Shown: positions 1 to 8,861 of the stretch, in pieces
How the letters are laid out: each line of letters opens with the position of its first letter
Numbering within the stretch: the first letter of the stretch is position 1
Source: Bacteroidales bacterium
Lineage (GTDB): Bacteria > Bacteroidota > Bacteroidia > Bacteroidales > F082
Assembly (NCBI GenBank): GCA_015709215.1
Contig: JACCQN010000006.1
Location: 1-64,000 of the forward strand
Direction: 5' to 3'
DNA: 64,000 nt
Made by a program: the position numbers and the translations under genes
Notes under the pieces: generated by a model
Databases searched by the model: none
Told to the model about the DNA's origin: nothing
What the model saw: the letters and a program-made list of their open reading frames with translations, nothing else

Positions 1-251
1 ATGTTTTTTATGACACAGATTACAGCGTAGTAATACATCCTGTTCCTGCAAAGGACAGGATAACTTTGAGTAATGTACCAGAATTATGTGAATTAATTGT
101 TTACAATGTGTCTGGTCAGCTTGTCGCATCATATTACCTTAATAAAGGCATTAATCAATTAGAAGTCGGATCGATGCAACCAGGAATATATTTTGCTTCA
201 ATTTTGCAAAATCAACAACTCATACAAACCCTAAAAATCATAAAACAATGA
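1..251 (+). CDS. C-terminal end of a T9SS type A sorted protein (5' end outside window)
   Basis: The reading frame is open from the window edge (first full codon at base 3) to the TGA at 249-251, so only the last 82 residues are visible. They carry a type A T9SS C-terminal sorting domain: an HPVPAKDRITL stretch matching the usual YPNPxxDxLxI pattern, then a beta-rich tail with YNVSGQL and GIYF motifs ending in IKQ. Such domains direct outer-membrane translocation and surface attachment of the upstream cargo. The cargo itself is off-window and cannot be identified. The TTG at 66 is inside the domain and is not the real start. The stop overlaps the next gene start by 4 bp (ATGA), so the two are probably co-transcribed. 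Confidence 0.85.
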   Translation, partial: VFYDTDYSVVIHPVPAKDRITLSNVPELCELIVYNVSGQLVASYYLNKGINQLEVGSMQPGIYFASILQNQQLIQTLKIIKQ

Positions 252-1447
252 AAATCAATAAAAAAAATCACAAGTCAATACATTTCTTGGCATTATTGTT
301 CAGTTTTTCACTATTCTTTATACAGCAAAATAGTGGATATAGCCAGTGTGCTAGTATTAATTGTGATGGAACTACTACATCCGGGTTATATCCAAGTGCA
401 ATTGGTAGATACACTTCTGCCACAGGTAACTATTCCTTTGCAGGTGGGCTTTTTTCAGAATCCAGTGGACAATCTTCTTTCTCTTTTGGTAACAGAGCAA
501 AAGCACTTGGTGGCAGCTCAATTGCATTGGGTCAGTTTATTGATGTAACTGCATCAACTGCAATAGGGATTGGGTATGGATACGATATTGATAGCTCGTT
601 TGTGAATAATATTCCATGGTCTTTAATGATTGGGATAGGCTCTACCAAACCGACATTTTATGTTGGCAGATCTTCCAGTGTTAACCGCACCGGTCGCATC
701 GGCATCGGCAACGTCACCTCCCCCCAGGCCAAACTCCATATCCGTGCTGATGAGGGTGAGGATGCAAGTTTGTTGCTGGAACCCACTGGTTCAAGGCAAT
801 TGGCCAAACTTCAGTTTCTTGATGCGCTTACCGGCATCTCGGTTGATCCAAGAATTGGGTTAAACTTGTTTACCGACTTGGAAACAATGCAGTTTTCGGC
901 CCCCCAATTTACTTTTGAAGGCCCCGTAAAAGTGGAAGCCCTCGAAGTAAACGGTGCCTACAGCCTGCCACTTAATCAAGGAAACCCCGGCGAGTTTCTC
1001 AGCCATAATGGCACATGGGCTGTGCCATCTGGTGGTGGTGGCGGCAGCAGCTATTGGCAGCCCAGTGGCAGTACCATCTATTACAATGGCGGCAATGTAG
1101 GCATTGGCACCAGCGATACCAAAGGCTACAAGCTTGGCGTAAACGGAAAAATTATCGCTACCGAAGTGGTAGTAAAATACTTTTCCCAATGGCCTGATTA
1201 TGTATTTGAACCCACCTACCCGCTGATGCCACTGTCCGAGCTGCAAGAGTTTGTGCAAACCCATCGCCACCTGCCCGATATGCCCCCTGCCCAACAAGTG
1301 GCCGAAACCGGCGTGCCCGTTGGCGAAATGAACGCCCTGCTGCTTAAAAAAGTGGAAGAACTAACCCTTTATGTGTTGCAGCAGCAGCAGGCAATGGAGC
1401 AACAACAAAAAGAGATAGAACTGCTCAAGCAAAAACTGCAGGACTAA
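248..1447 (+). CDS. YadA-head / tail-fibre-like secreted surface protein
   Basis: This is a 399-residue protein with an N-terminal signal sequence (hydrophobic core at residues 11-26). Residues about 45-130 contain repeats of the SAIG/SATG/SFAGG type, resembling the left-handed beta-roll of trimeric adhesin (YadA) heads. The middle and C-terminal parts (GNVGIGTS, LGVNGKI, HRHLPDMP, then a Gln-rich coiled coil at about 365-399) match the plan of Bacteroidota tail-fibre-domain proteins that often sit beside RHS genes. It is likely to trimerise on the cell surface; the ligand is unknown. Base composition changes sharply at about base 680, AT-rich before and GC-rich after, suggesting a swapped head on a conserved stalk. 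It overlaps the upstream gene by 4 bp and is followed by a small T9SS protein and the RHS gene. Confidence 0.75.
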   Translation: MKINKKNHKSIHFLALLFSFSLFFIQQNSGYSQCASINCDGTTTSGLYPSAIGRYTSATGNYSFAGGLFSESSGQSSFSFGNRAKALGGSSIALGQFIDVTASTAIGIGYGYDIDSSFVNNIPWSLMIGIGSTKPTFYVGRSSSVNRTGRIGIGNVTSPQAKLHIRADEGEDASLLLEPTGSRQLAKLQFLDALTGISVDPRIGLNLFTDLETMQFSAPQFTFEGPVKVEALEVNGAYSLPLNQGNPGEFLSHNGTWAVPSGGGGGSSYWQPSGSTIYYNGGNVGIGTSDTKGYKLGVNGKIIATEVVVKYFSQWPDYVFEPTYPLMPLSELQEFVQTHRHLPDMPPAQQVAETGVPVGEMNALLLKKVEELTLYVLQQQQAMEQQQKEIELLKQKLQD

Positions 1448-1471
1448 GCCCCCTGCCCAAAAACCTTTATC

Positions 1472-1927
1472 ATGAAACACCTGATAGCCCTTGCCTTGCT
1501 GGCACTGCTGCTGCCAATAGCCGCAGCAGCCCAAACCACCGTGAAGTTCGACTACGATGCGGCCGGCAACCGCATCAAACGCTGGATCAGCGTAAAAGAA
1601 CTCAAAAGCAGCGACAGCCTGCTTACCGATCCTGCCCTGTACCAGCTGCTGGCCGGCCTGCCGGCTGATGAACCCTCCATAGCCGGCTACAGGGCCACAC
1701 AAGTATATCCCAACCCAGTGGAACGCATATTGAACGTAGCACCGGGCAGCGAAGCCGCTGCCGTATGTCGTTACCGCTTGCTGGATACACAAGGACGCCT
1801 GCTGGAAGACGAAACGAGCGAAAGTTATCCCTTTCGTATCCATATGCAGCAGCTGCAGGCAGGCACCTATTACCTGCACCTGCAAAGCGGCGAACTCAAC
1901 CAATTGTTCAAGCTCATTAAAAAGTAA
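1472..1927 (+). CDS. Small T9SS type A sorted protein with one YD (RHS-like) motif
   Basis: This is a 151-residue secreted protein. Residues 1-20 form a signal peptide ending in AAAQ. The mature N-terminus holds a single YD/RHS repeat motif (FDYDAAGNRIKRW). The C-terminal half is a T9SS type A sorting domain: VYPNPVERILNV at about residues 77-88, then YRLLDTQGRLL and GTYYLHL, ending in LIKK. There is no room for another catalytic domain. It lies 24 bp after the tail-fibre-like gene and 41 bp before the large RHS gene, so an operon is likely. One inference is that it acts as a sorting or anchoring subunit for the RHS shell, whose own C-terminus is occupied by the toxin domain. That role has not been shown. 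Confidence 0.75.
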   Translation: MKHLIALALLALLLPIAAAAQTTVKFDYDAAGNRIKRWISVKELKSSDSLLTDPALYQLLAGLPADEPSIAGYRATQVYPNPVERILNVAPGSEAAAVCRYRLLDTQGRLLEDETSESYPFRIHMQQLQAGTYYLHLQSGELNQLFKLIKK

Positions 1928-1968
1928 ACCAAAACAGCCCAATTACGAACCACCAAAAAACCCAGGAT

Positions 1969-4900
1969 ATGTCCAGAACCTTACTCACCCTGCTCAGCGC
2001 ATTGCTATGGCTCAGCGCTTCAGCACAGCAACAAGGCGAAAATATTGTACTAAACCAGGCCATCAATGGCGGGCAACATAGCTATATGGCCACCCAATCT
2101 ATCCGGATGCTGCCGGGTTTTAGCTATAAACCACTGGCTGGGGACGATTATTTTGAGGCATGGATAGAAGAATCACCGGTCATCTTTCCACCTGAAGGCA
2201 TCACAGGAGGTGATCCGGCCAACAACTTTGGCGGACTTCCGGGCACCCTGCCGGGCAACCTGATGGTGAGCCCAAGCGGAGCAGCAGTGTACAATATACC
2301 CATTGATTTGCCACAGGGCGTTGGCGGCCTCACACCACAACTGGCGCTGGTATATAACAGCCAGGGTGGCAACGGCCTGCTGGGAATGGGCTGGAGCCTG
2401 AGCGGGCTGTCGGGCATCAGCCGAAGCGGCAAAACCATCTATCATGATGGCAAGGTGGAAGGCATACAATTTAATAACACCGATAATTATGTGTTAGACG
2501 GGCAGCGATTAATGCCCGTTAATGCCGGCAAAACAGAATACCGCACCGAGGTGGAAAGCTTCATGCGCATCCTGCCCCAGCAAATAGTGGGAGGCGAGCC
2601 TACCTGGTTCAAAGTACAAACAAAAAGCGGACAAACCATGTATTATGGCAAAGAAACGCACAGCCGTATAGAGGCAACGGGCAAACAAAAGGTGATGAGC
2701 TGGCTGCTCGACCGGATAGAAGACCCACTTGGCAACTATGTGGAATTAACCTACCAGGAAGATGGTGGCATGGGCAGGATTGCAAAAATAGCCTACGGTG
2801 CCAACCGTGTAACCGGCCAATCCCATGTGTATGAGCTGCTATTCAGCTATACCACCAACAGGCCCGACCAACACAAAAAATACATCGGTGGCAGTTATGT
2901 GGAGACGAAGTATTTAATGTCTAAAATAGAAATCAACCGCATCGGACAGGAAACCTTATATGGCTATGTGCCATATTATGTTGTTGACATGAACCAAACG
3001 GATTTTTATCCAAGACTGGAATATTTGTGGCATTTTTACGGTGACTCAGAAAGTGATATTATCAATCCAACTATCCTGGAATGGGGTGAGTTTGAAAAGA
3101 ATGGGTTTGTAAGCTATGAGCATGATGATGGTTGGCAGAATGAAATATTAACCGACAACTTTTTCATGGATATAAATGGTGATGGTTTGTCAGATAAAGT
3201 TGCTGTAAAGTATCAATGGTATGAACATGAAGATGATAAGGCAAAAGAACCAGTTTCCTGGAATTTCAGATTAAGACTTCAAAATAACACCTTTTCAAAT
3301 CCTGTTTCTCTTGGAACTCCACCAGCAAGCTTTTTTAGCCATCTAATATCAGGTGATTTTAATGGTGACGGCCTGTCAGACTTTGCCTACATTAGATTTA
3401 ACCATGAAAATCAACATATAACAATCGTTGACAGAATTGCCATATCAAAAGGAAATGGCTTTGATATACATGTTTTACCAAATGGCGGTATTCAATCAGA
3501 CAATTACCCGTTTTTTAACCTTGGAGATTTTAACGGTGATGGCAAATCAGAATTACTATTGGCAAAGAGAAAAAATCCTAATAATGATAACAGCTCAGAA
3601 TTACTGCTTGCAAAAAGTAAAAGCCCCAATAATGATCAAGATGACAACGTTTTTATTTATGCATATAATCTGGTGAACAATACCTTTACAGAGATTTTTA
3701 GCGAAGAGATTGACTTTGGAAATACAGATTATGGTAGTGCAACAATTATCATTGCCGACTTTGATGGTGATGGCCGAAGTGATTTGCTTAGAACAGCAGA
3801 ATACGGAGGGAATCCCCATACTAGTAATTGTTTTATATATCGTTTGAATATTCAATCAGGTGAAAAAGAGTTCATTTATGGTGACGGCTATCCAACAACT
3901 TTTCATCAGATTTATCCGGGCGACTTTAATGGTGATGGAATAACGGATCTACTTACCTATAATTATACTGCTGACAATCCAATATGGGAAATTGGAATTT
4001 TTACAGGTAATGGTTTTGTTCAAATGGATGATGTGCCTGATATAGGTCATTTTGATTTGTATGACATATCTGATGCATTTAGTAACAAACTCCTGTTATT
4101 TGATTTCAATAATGACAATTTTACGGATATAATGGTTATGTCGAAAGAAAATCCCGATGATGAAACCGCAAATTATTCACTACATTATTCAAATGGCAAT
4201 GAATTTAACAGCACAATGACAGGTAGTTTTCCTATGGCTGGTGGATTTGTAATTAGCATAATGCTAAGGAATTATATCTTAAGATTAGAAACTGTTACAC
4301 TCGTAATGGACTTTAATGGAGATGCTTACGCGGATTTTTATTTAACTAAGGGTACAAATAATGATTTTGTCTATCTCCACGATCCCTCAAACACCTACAA
4401 CCGTGTGCTCGGCTTTACCAACGGCTTCGGCGAGCAGGTGCGTCCGCATTATCAGCCCCTGACCAACAAAACCATTTACACCAAAGGCACTTCTTCCAGC
4501 TACCCGCTGCGCGACATTCAACCACCTTTGTATGTGGTAAGCGAAGTAGCACGTGAAACAGTGGATTACGGCCTGCAAACTACTGAGCAATATACCTATC
4601 AAGGCGCCAAGGTGCACCTGCAGGGGAAGGGCTACCTCGGCTTCGAAAAACGACGCATTCACCAGCTCAGGCAAAATATCATTGCCGAAGAAATCAATGC
4701 CGTGTATCAACCCCAGAACAAGTATTTCTATCCTTTTAACACCAGCTCAAACACCTACGTAGCCAAAACAGGATTCAAACTGTCAGAAACATTAAACACC
4801 ATAAACCACCAGGCAAATGAGGAAAACGAGCTTGTATTTTTTCCTTATAACAATCAAGTTAATGCATGGAGTAAGGAGTATACCAGCAAAAAATATGTAC

Positions 4901-7900
4901 TTTCAACGAGAACGGAAGCTGAGTATGATGATTTTGGTAATTTAACTTTGCAACAAGCATGGTACGACTCACTTTATATCGAACCACATATTCCTTCAAG
5001 TGAATTTAGTCATAAGAATATTACAGGGATACAATATATTTCCGACACCGACAATTGGATTTTTCTTCCACATATTATTGATAAAAAAAGTCATTATCAC
5101 AATCAACCCATTGTTTTTAATAAAACCATCAATTTTTATCATGATAAGAACAGTCCATTTTACCCTTTGCTGGAAACTAAATATGATTGTATAGAAGGAG
5201 ACCCATTAAATGAACTAACCACCAGAACAGATTACACCTACGACATCTATGGCAACCCAACCTCAGTAACACTTTCAGCCCCGCACGACCCAAGCAGTCC
5301 GGCATCCCGCACCACCACCATGGCCTATGATGCCACTTACAAACACCGCCTGCTCACGTCCACCACCAACCCACTGGGATATGTGAGCAGCTTTACCTAC
5401 GACGATGCCTACGGCTGGAAACTTACCGAAACCGACCCCAATGGCTTCGAAACAAGCTTTAATCCCCATCCCTTTGGAACAGAATCAATGACTACATTGC
5501 CCGATGGCAGCCGGCAAGGCACTGCCCTGCGCTGGGCACACAAGCACCCCGACGCCCCCGATAATGCCACCTACTACAGCTGGCAAAAACAATCAGGCAG
5601 TGCCCCATCACTGGTTTTTTACCACAAAACAGGCGCCGAACTGCGCCGCGTCAGCACAGGCTTCGACGGAAGTGCCATCTACACCGATACCTATTACGAC
5701 GAGAACAACAGGCTGCACAAAACCTCACTTCCGTATGTTAAGGAGGACAAAAAGAAGTACTACACCACCTATGGATACGACGATATAGGCCGCACCACCA
5801 TGATAGAAGCCCCCGATGGCGCACGCACCATCACCCAATACCACAAAGCCACCGTTACCACCACCAACGCACTTGGCCAGCGCAGCAGCCGGGAGCACAA
5901 TGCCGCCGGCTGGCTCACAAAAATTACCGATGCCCGTGACACCGAAGTAAAATATAGTTACTTTAGCGATGGAAAACTGCACCAAACGATGATAGCTTCA
6001 GCCCCTTCCACCCTGATCACACTCAGCTACAACGGCCGGCGCCAGCGTAGCAGCCTGAGCGATCCCAACTACGGGCTGATGCAAACCACCTACAATGCCT
6101 TTAGCGAGCTGATCAGCCAAAGCACTCCTCGAGGACACGAAACTCTTTACACCTACGACAAGCTGGGCCGCATGACTACGCGCACCGAAACCGAAGGCAC
6201 AACCACCTGGAACTACGCCATTACCAACGGACTGCTGGGTACACTCAAGTTTATTGAAAGTGAGAGTCATATTACCGCCTATGCCTACGACGAGCTGCTG
6301 CGCACCAAAACCATAACCGAAAACATCAATGGCACCACCTACAACACCAGCTACACCTACGACCGCAACAGCAGGCCACAAAGCATTACCCACCCCAGCG
6401 GGTTTACTGAACAGCTCAGCTACAACCGCCATGGCTACCAGCACCGCATCAGCGATGCCCAAACCAATAGTACTTTGTGGGAACTCAGGGAGCAATACCC
6501 GGCAGGCATGACAAAACTTTCGTCCACAGGCAACGGCACCCTGCTCAACTACTACAGCTACAATCCCGAAACCCTGCGCCTGACCAACAGCCTGGTGGCC
6601 AAGCCTGACAAAACCATGATCCAGCAATTTGGCTACGACTACGATGCCATCGGAAACATGACCTACCGCAGCAAAACCCTCCCCGGCGGCCAACAGCTGA
6701 AAGAAGAGTTTTGGTACGACCAGCTGAACCGCCTTACCGATATCAAATTAAATGGGCAGCCTACAGGCGAACACGATTACGACCCCCAAGGGCTGGGTAA
6801 TATCACGGCTAAAACTGCTAACGGGCAACAAATTTACACCAATGCCCAATACGGCGAAGGCACTCACGGCCCCCATGCCATTACCTCAGCCACTAACACA
6901 GCAAATGCGTTTCCTGAAGAAGAGCAAATAGCTGAATACACCTCATATGAGCAGCTCAAAAGCCTTACGCAAGGCACGCTAGGCCTTTCAATTATGTATG
7001 GCCACCACCATCAGCGCATCCGGCAAAAGTACTGGGACGAAGCAACACAAACTGCCACCCTCAAGCTGTGGGCCGGGGCCTGCGAGTATATCACCCACAA
7101 CGGCCAAACCACCACACTCACTTACCTAAGCAGCCCCGATGGGCTGTATGCCCTGCACCGCATCCTGCCCGATGGCAGTGAAAATATCCACTACCTCCAC
7201 ACCGACCACCTCGGCAGCTGGACAGCGGTAACAGACGAAACAGGCACTGTCGTTGATGAACAGAGTTATGATGCGTGGGGGAATAGAAGAGACCCAGCTA
7301 CCTGGACAAGTTACAACTACACTCCCCCCGAGCCACAATATGATCGTGGTTTCACAGGGCATGAACACTTAGATGGCTTCCAACTGATTAATATGAATGG
7401 AAGAATGTACGACCCGGTAGTAAGCCGCATGCTTGCTCCCGACAACTTCGTGCAAACGCCTGATTTCTCACAAAACTTTAACAGGTATAGCTATTGTCTG
7501 AATAATCCCCTCAAGTATACCGATCCTGATGGGGAGATAATCATTCCTATTCTGATAGGTGCGGGAATTAGTGTCCTAACAAATGGAATTAGCAACTCTA
7601 TTAATGACCGTCCTTTTTTTGAAGGTGCAGGAAAGGCAGCTATCATTGGTGGTATCGGAGGAGCTTTCTCTTTTGGTATCGGACAGGCAGCTGCTGGAAT
7701 GACTGGCTTTGGGAAAGTTACATTCCAGACCTTGGCACATGGTCATTTAGGTGGAGTGATGTCAGGAATGAGCGGAGGCACTTATGGGCAAGGCTTTTTA
7801 TCAGGTGCTGCAGGCTCATTAGTTGCTACTGGTGCAGGTTCTTTATTTGGCGATGCCAGCAAGGGAGTTCAAGCTTTAGGGACAATTGGTGGTGGAGCTT

Positions 7901-8505
7901 TGGCTGGTGGAATTGGAGCGGAAATAGCAGGAGGGAACTTCTGGGATGGAGCACGAAATGGAGCAATTAGCGCCGGATTAAACCATGGTATACACTCAGG
8001 GTTATTTGGTGAAGGGTTAATGATGTCTGCTATTACTGGCAGAACCAGACACTTATTTGGCCCTGATGCTATAGCAACTACTGCTTCACTAAATGGCAGT
8101 GCTGGTGTAAATGTAGGAGCCGAAACAGGAGGTATAGAAGTATTAAGAGGAAGTGAAACTGGTTGGTATCCAATAAATGATGTATCATCAGGTGTTGGAC
8201 TACTTGATGTTTCTTTATCCTTGGAAGTGACAAAGCTTTATTATTCTGGCACTGTTAGGAATATCTACGCTAATACTTTTTATGGCAACAGATGGGAAGG
8301 AAATTTCAGCTTTGTTGCAGGTGGGTCAGTTGGTTTAAATGTAATCTATTCAAGGTTGCCTAGCAACGAGTTTGTAGTTGGTTACGGAATTTCATATGGA
8401 ATTGGTGTTGGGTCAATGTTTTCAGGCAATATCAACTGGGGTGCTTCCGGAAGTAATGCAAAACAATTAAGAGACTTAATTAATTCAGGATTAGGAGGAT
8501 ATTAG
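1969..8505 (+). CDS. Giant SpvB/VCBS/RHS-repeat protein with a C-terminal polymorphic toxin-like domain
   Basis: The protein has 2,178 residues and a short signal peptide (cleavage near SASAQ, residue 20). An SpvB-like domain spans about residues 96-190 (GGLTPQLALVYNS, GMGWSLSG). Seven FG-GAP/VCBS-like DFNGDG motifs lie at about 399, 460, 517, 595, 650, 709 and 778, indicating a beta-propeller. RHS/YD repeats run from about 1,087 to 1,850, and the RHS core ends with YDAWGNRRDP, GRMYDP and NPLKYTDPDGE (about 1,767-1,856). This is the plan of the fused B/C shell of Tc/RHS toxins, with DPxG marking the usual self-cleavage site. The last 322 residues are Gly-rich and then beta-rich; I recognise no toxin family in them. 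The propeller (bases about 2,990-4,370) and the tip are AT-rich while the shell is GC-rich. Confidence 0.9.
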   Translation: MSRTLLTLLSALLWLSASAQQQGENIVLNQAINGGQHSYMATQSIRMLPGFSYKPLAGDDYFEAWIEESPVIFPPEGITGGDPANNFGGLPGTLPGNLMVSPSGAAVYNIPIDLPQGVGGLTPQLALVYNSQGGNGLLGMGWSLSGLSGISRSGKTIYHDGKVEGIQFNNTDNYVLDGQRLMPVNAGKTEYRTEVESFMRILPQQIVGGEPTWFKVQTKSGQTMYYGKETHSRIEATGKQKVMSWLLDRIEDPLGNYVELTYQEDGGMGRIAKIAYGANRVTGQSHVYELLFSYTTNRPDQHKKYIGGSYVETKYLMSKIEINRIGQETLYGYVPYYVVDMNQTDFYPRLEYLWHFYGDSESDIINPTILEWGEFEKNGFVSYEHDDGWQNEILTDNFFMDINGDGLSDKVAVKYQWYEHEDDKAKEPVSWNFRLRLQNNTFSNPVSLGTPPASFFSHLISGDFNGDGLSDFAYIRFNHENQHITIVDRIAISKGNGFDIHVLPNGGIQSDNYPFFNLGDFNGDGKSELLLAKRKNPNNDNSSELLLAKSKSPNNDQDDNVFIYAYNLVNNTFTEIFSEEIDFGNTDYGSATIIIADFDGDGRSDLLRTAEYGGNPHTSNCFIYRLNIQSGEKEFIYGDGYPTTFHQIYPGDFNGDGITDLLTYNYTADNPIWEIGIFTGNGFVQMDDVPDIGHFDLYDISDAFSNKLLLFDFNNDNFTDIMVMSKENPDDETANYSLHYSNGNEFNSTMTGSFPMAGGFVISIMLRNYILRLETVTLVMDFNGDAYADFYLTKGTNNDFVYLHDPSNTYNRVLGFTNGFGEQVRPHYQPLTNKTIYTKGTSSSYPLRDIQPPLYVVSEVARETVDYGLQTTEQYTYQGAKVHLQGKGYLGFEKRRIHQLRQNIIAEEINAVYQPQNKYFYPFNTSSNTYVAKTGFKLSETLNTINHQANEENELVFFPYNNQVNAWSKEYTSKKYVLSTRTEAEYDDFGNLTLQQAWYDSLYIEPHIPSSEFSHKNITGIQYISDTDNWIFLPHIIDKKSHYHNQPIVFNKTINFYHDKNSPFYPLLETKYDCIEGDPLNELTTRTDYTYDIYGNPTSVTLSAPHDPSSPASRTTTMAYDATYKHRLLTSTTNPLGYVSSFTYDDAYGWKLTETDPNGFETSFNPHPFGTESMTTLPDGSRQGTALRWAHKHPDAPDNATYYSWQKQSGSAPSLVFYHKTGAELRRVSTGFDGSAIYTDTYYDENNRLHKTSLPYVKEDKKKYYTTYGYDDIGRTTMIEAPDGARTITQYHKATVTTTNALGQRSSREHNAAGWLTKITDARDTEVKYSYFSDGKLHQTMIASAPSTLITLSYNGRRQRSSLSDPNYGLMQTTYNAFSELISQSTPRGHETLYTYDKLGRMTTRTETEGTTTWNYAITNGLLGTLKFIESESHITAYAYDELLRTKTITENINGTTYNTSYTYDRNSRPQSITHPSGFTEQLSYNRHGYQHRISDAQTNSTLWELREQYPAGMTKLSSTGNGTLLNYYSYNPETLRLTNSLVAKPDKTMIQQFGYDYDAIGNMTYRSKTLPGGQQLKEEFWYDQLNRLTDIKLNGQPTGEHDYDPQGLGNITAKTANGQQIYTNAQYGEGTHGPHAITSATNTANAFPEEEQIAEYTSYEQLKSLTQGTLGLSIMYGHHHQRIRQKYWDEATQTATLKLWAGACEYITHNGQTTTLTYLSSPDGLYALHRILPDGSENIHYLHTDHLGSWTAVTDETGTVVDEQSYDAWGNRRDPATWTSYNYTPPEPQYDRGFTGHEHLDGFQLINMNGRMYDPVVSRMLAPDNFVQTPDFSQNFNRYSYCLNNPLKYTDPDGEIIIPILIGAGISVLTNGISNSINDRPFFEGAGKAAIIGGIGGAFSFGIGQAAAGMTGFGKVTFQTLAHGHLGGVMSGMSGGTYGQGFLSGAAGSLVATGAGSLFGDASKGVQALGTIGGGALAGGIGAEIAGGNFWDGARNGAISAGLNHGIHSGLFGEGLMMSAITGRTRHLFGPDAIATTASLNGSAGVNVGAETGGIEVLRGSETGWYPINDVSSGVGLLDVSLSLEVTKLYYSGTVRNIYANTFYGNRWEGNFSFVAGGSVGLNVIYSRLPSNEFVVGYGISYGIGVGSMFSGNINWGASGSNAKQLRDLINSGLGGY
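3547..3642 (+). repeat. Diverged 48-bp tandem duplication inside the VCBS region
   Basis: Two adjacent 48-bp units (3,547-3,594 and 3,595-3,642) encode SELLLAKRKNPNNDNS and SELLLAKSKSPNNDQD. The period is exactly 16 codons, so the frame is kept. Units differ at several positions, so the duplication is not very recent. It lengthens the loop after one DFNGDG motif. Confidence 0.8.
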
Positions 8506-8507
8506 TT

Positions 8508-8861
8508 ATGAATAAAACGCTTGTCTTTGTGATTGTTGTTGTATTAGTTGTTTTTGGATACTTAATATACCAAGATACTAAAAGGGTAGATAAATATTGG
8601 GAAGGTCAGACGGAAATTAGTAGTAGTGATAGTATATATATGCTTGTAATAGAAACCAAGCATTTAAGAGGATTTCTGTCATTTAACAGAAAGGTATATC
8701 TATCAGGTGCAAAACTAAACAGACCTGAAATAGAACTTTGGGAAGCTCCATCATTAGAATTGCCATTTACTATCAAAAAAAACAGAAATAGTGATACATT
8801 ATATATACTTGAATATGGGTATTATTTTGTGTTTAAAAAGCAAGGAAATAGTTTGGAGTAA
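8508..8861 (+). CDS. Small single-pass membrane protein; candidate immunity protein for the main RHS tip
   Basis: This is a 117-residue protein starting two bases after the stop of the RHS gene, so translation is probably coupled. Residues 4-21 form one hydrophobic helix (VFVIVVVLVVFGYLIY); the remaining roughly 95 residues are polar and beta-rich (IYMLVIETKHLRG, YILEYGYYFVFKK) and would lie outside the cytoplasm. I recognise no family. Position directly after a polymorphic toxin tip, small size and AT-rich composition fit an immunity protein. A membrane-anchored, outward-facing immunity protein would imply a toxin acting in the envelope. This is inference from context only. Confidence 0.65.
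   Translation: MNKTLVFVIVVVLVVFGYLIYQDTKRVDKYWEGQTEISSSDSIYMLVIETKHLRGFLSFNRKVYLSGAKLNRPEIELWEAPSLELPFTIKKNRNSDTLYILEYGYYFVFKKQGNSLE

Noticed and set aside
860..1942. Minus-strand open frames of 145 and 193 residues opposite the surface-protein genes
   Set aside because: They are antisense to genes with clear signal peptides and T9SS domains and arise from GC-rich codon use there.
5998..6693. A 231-residue minus-strand open frame opposite the RHS repeats
   Set aside because: It is a shadow of the GC-rich YD repeats with a low-complexity Gly/Val/Ala composition.
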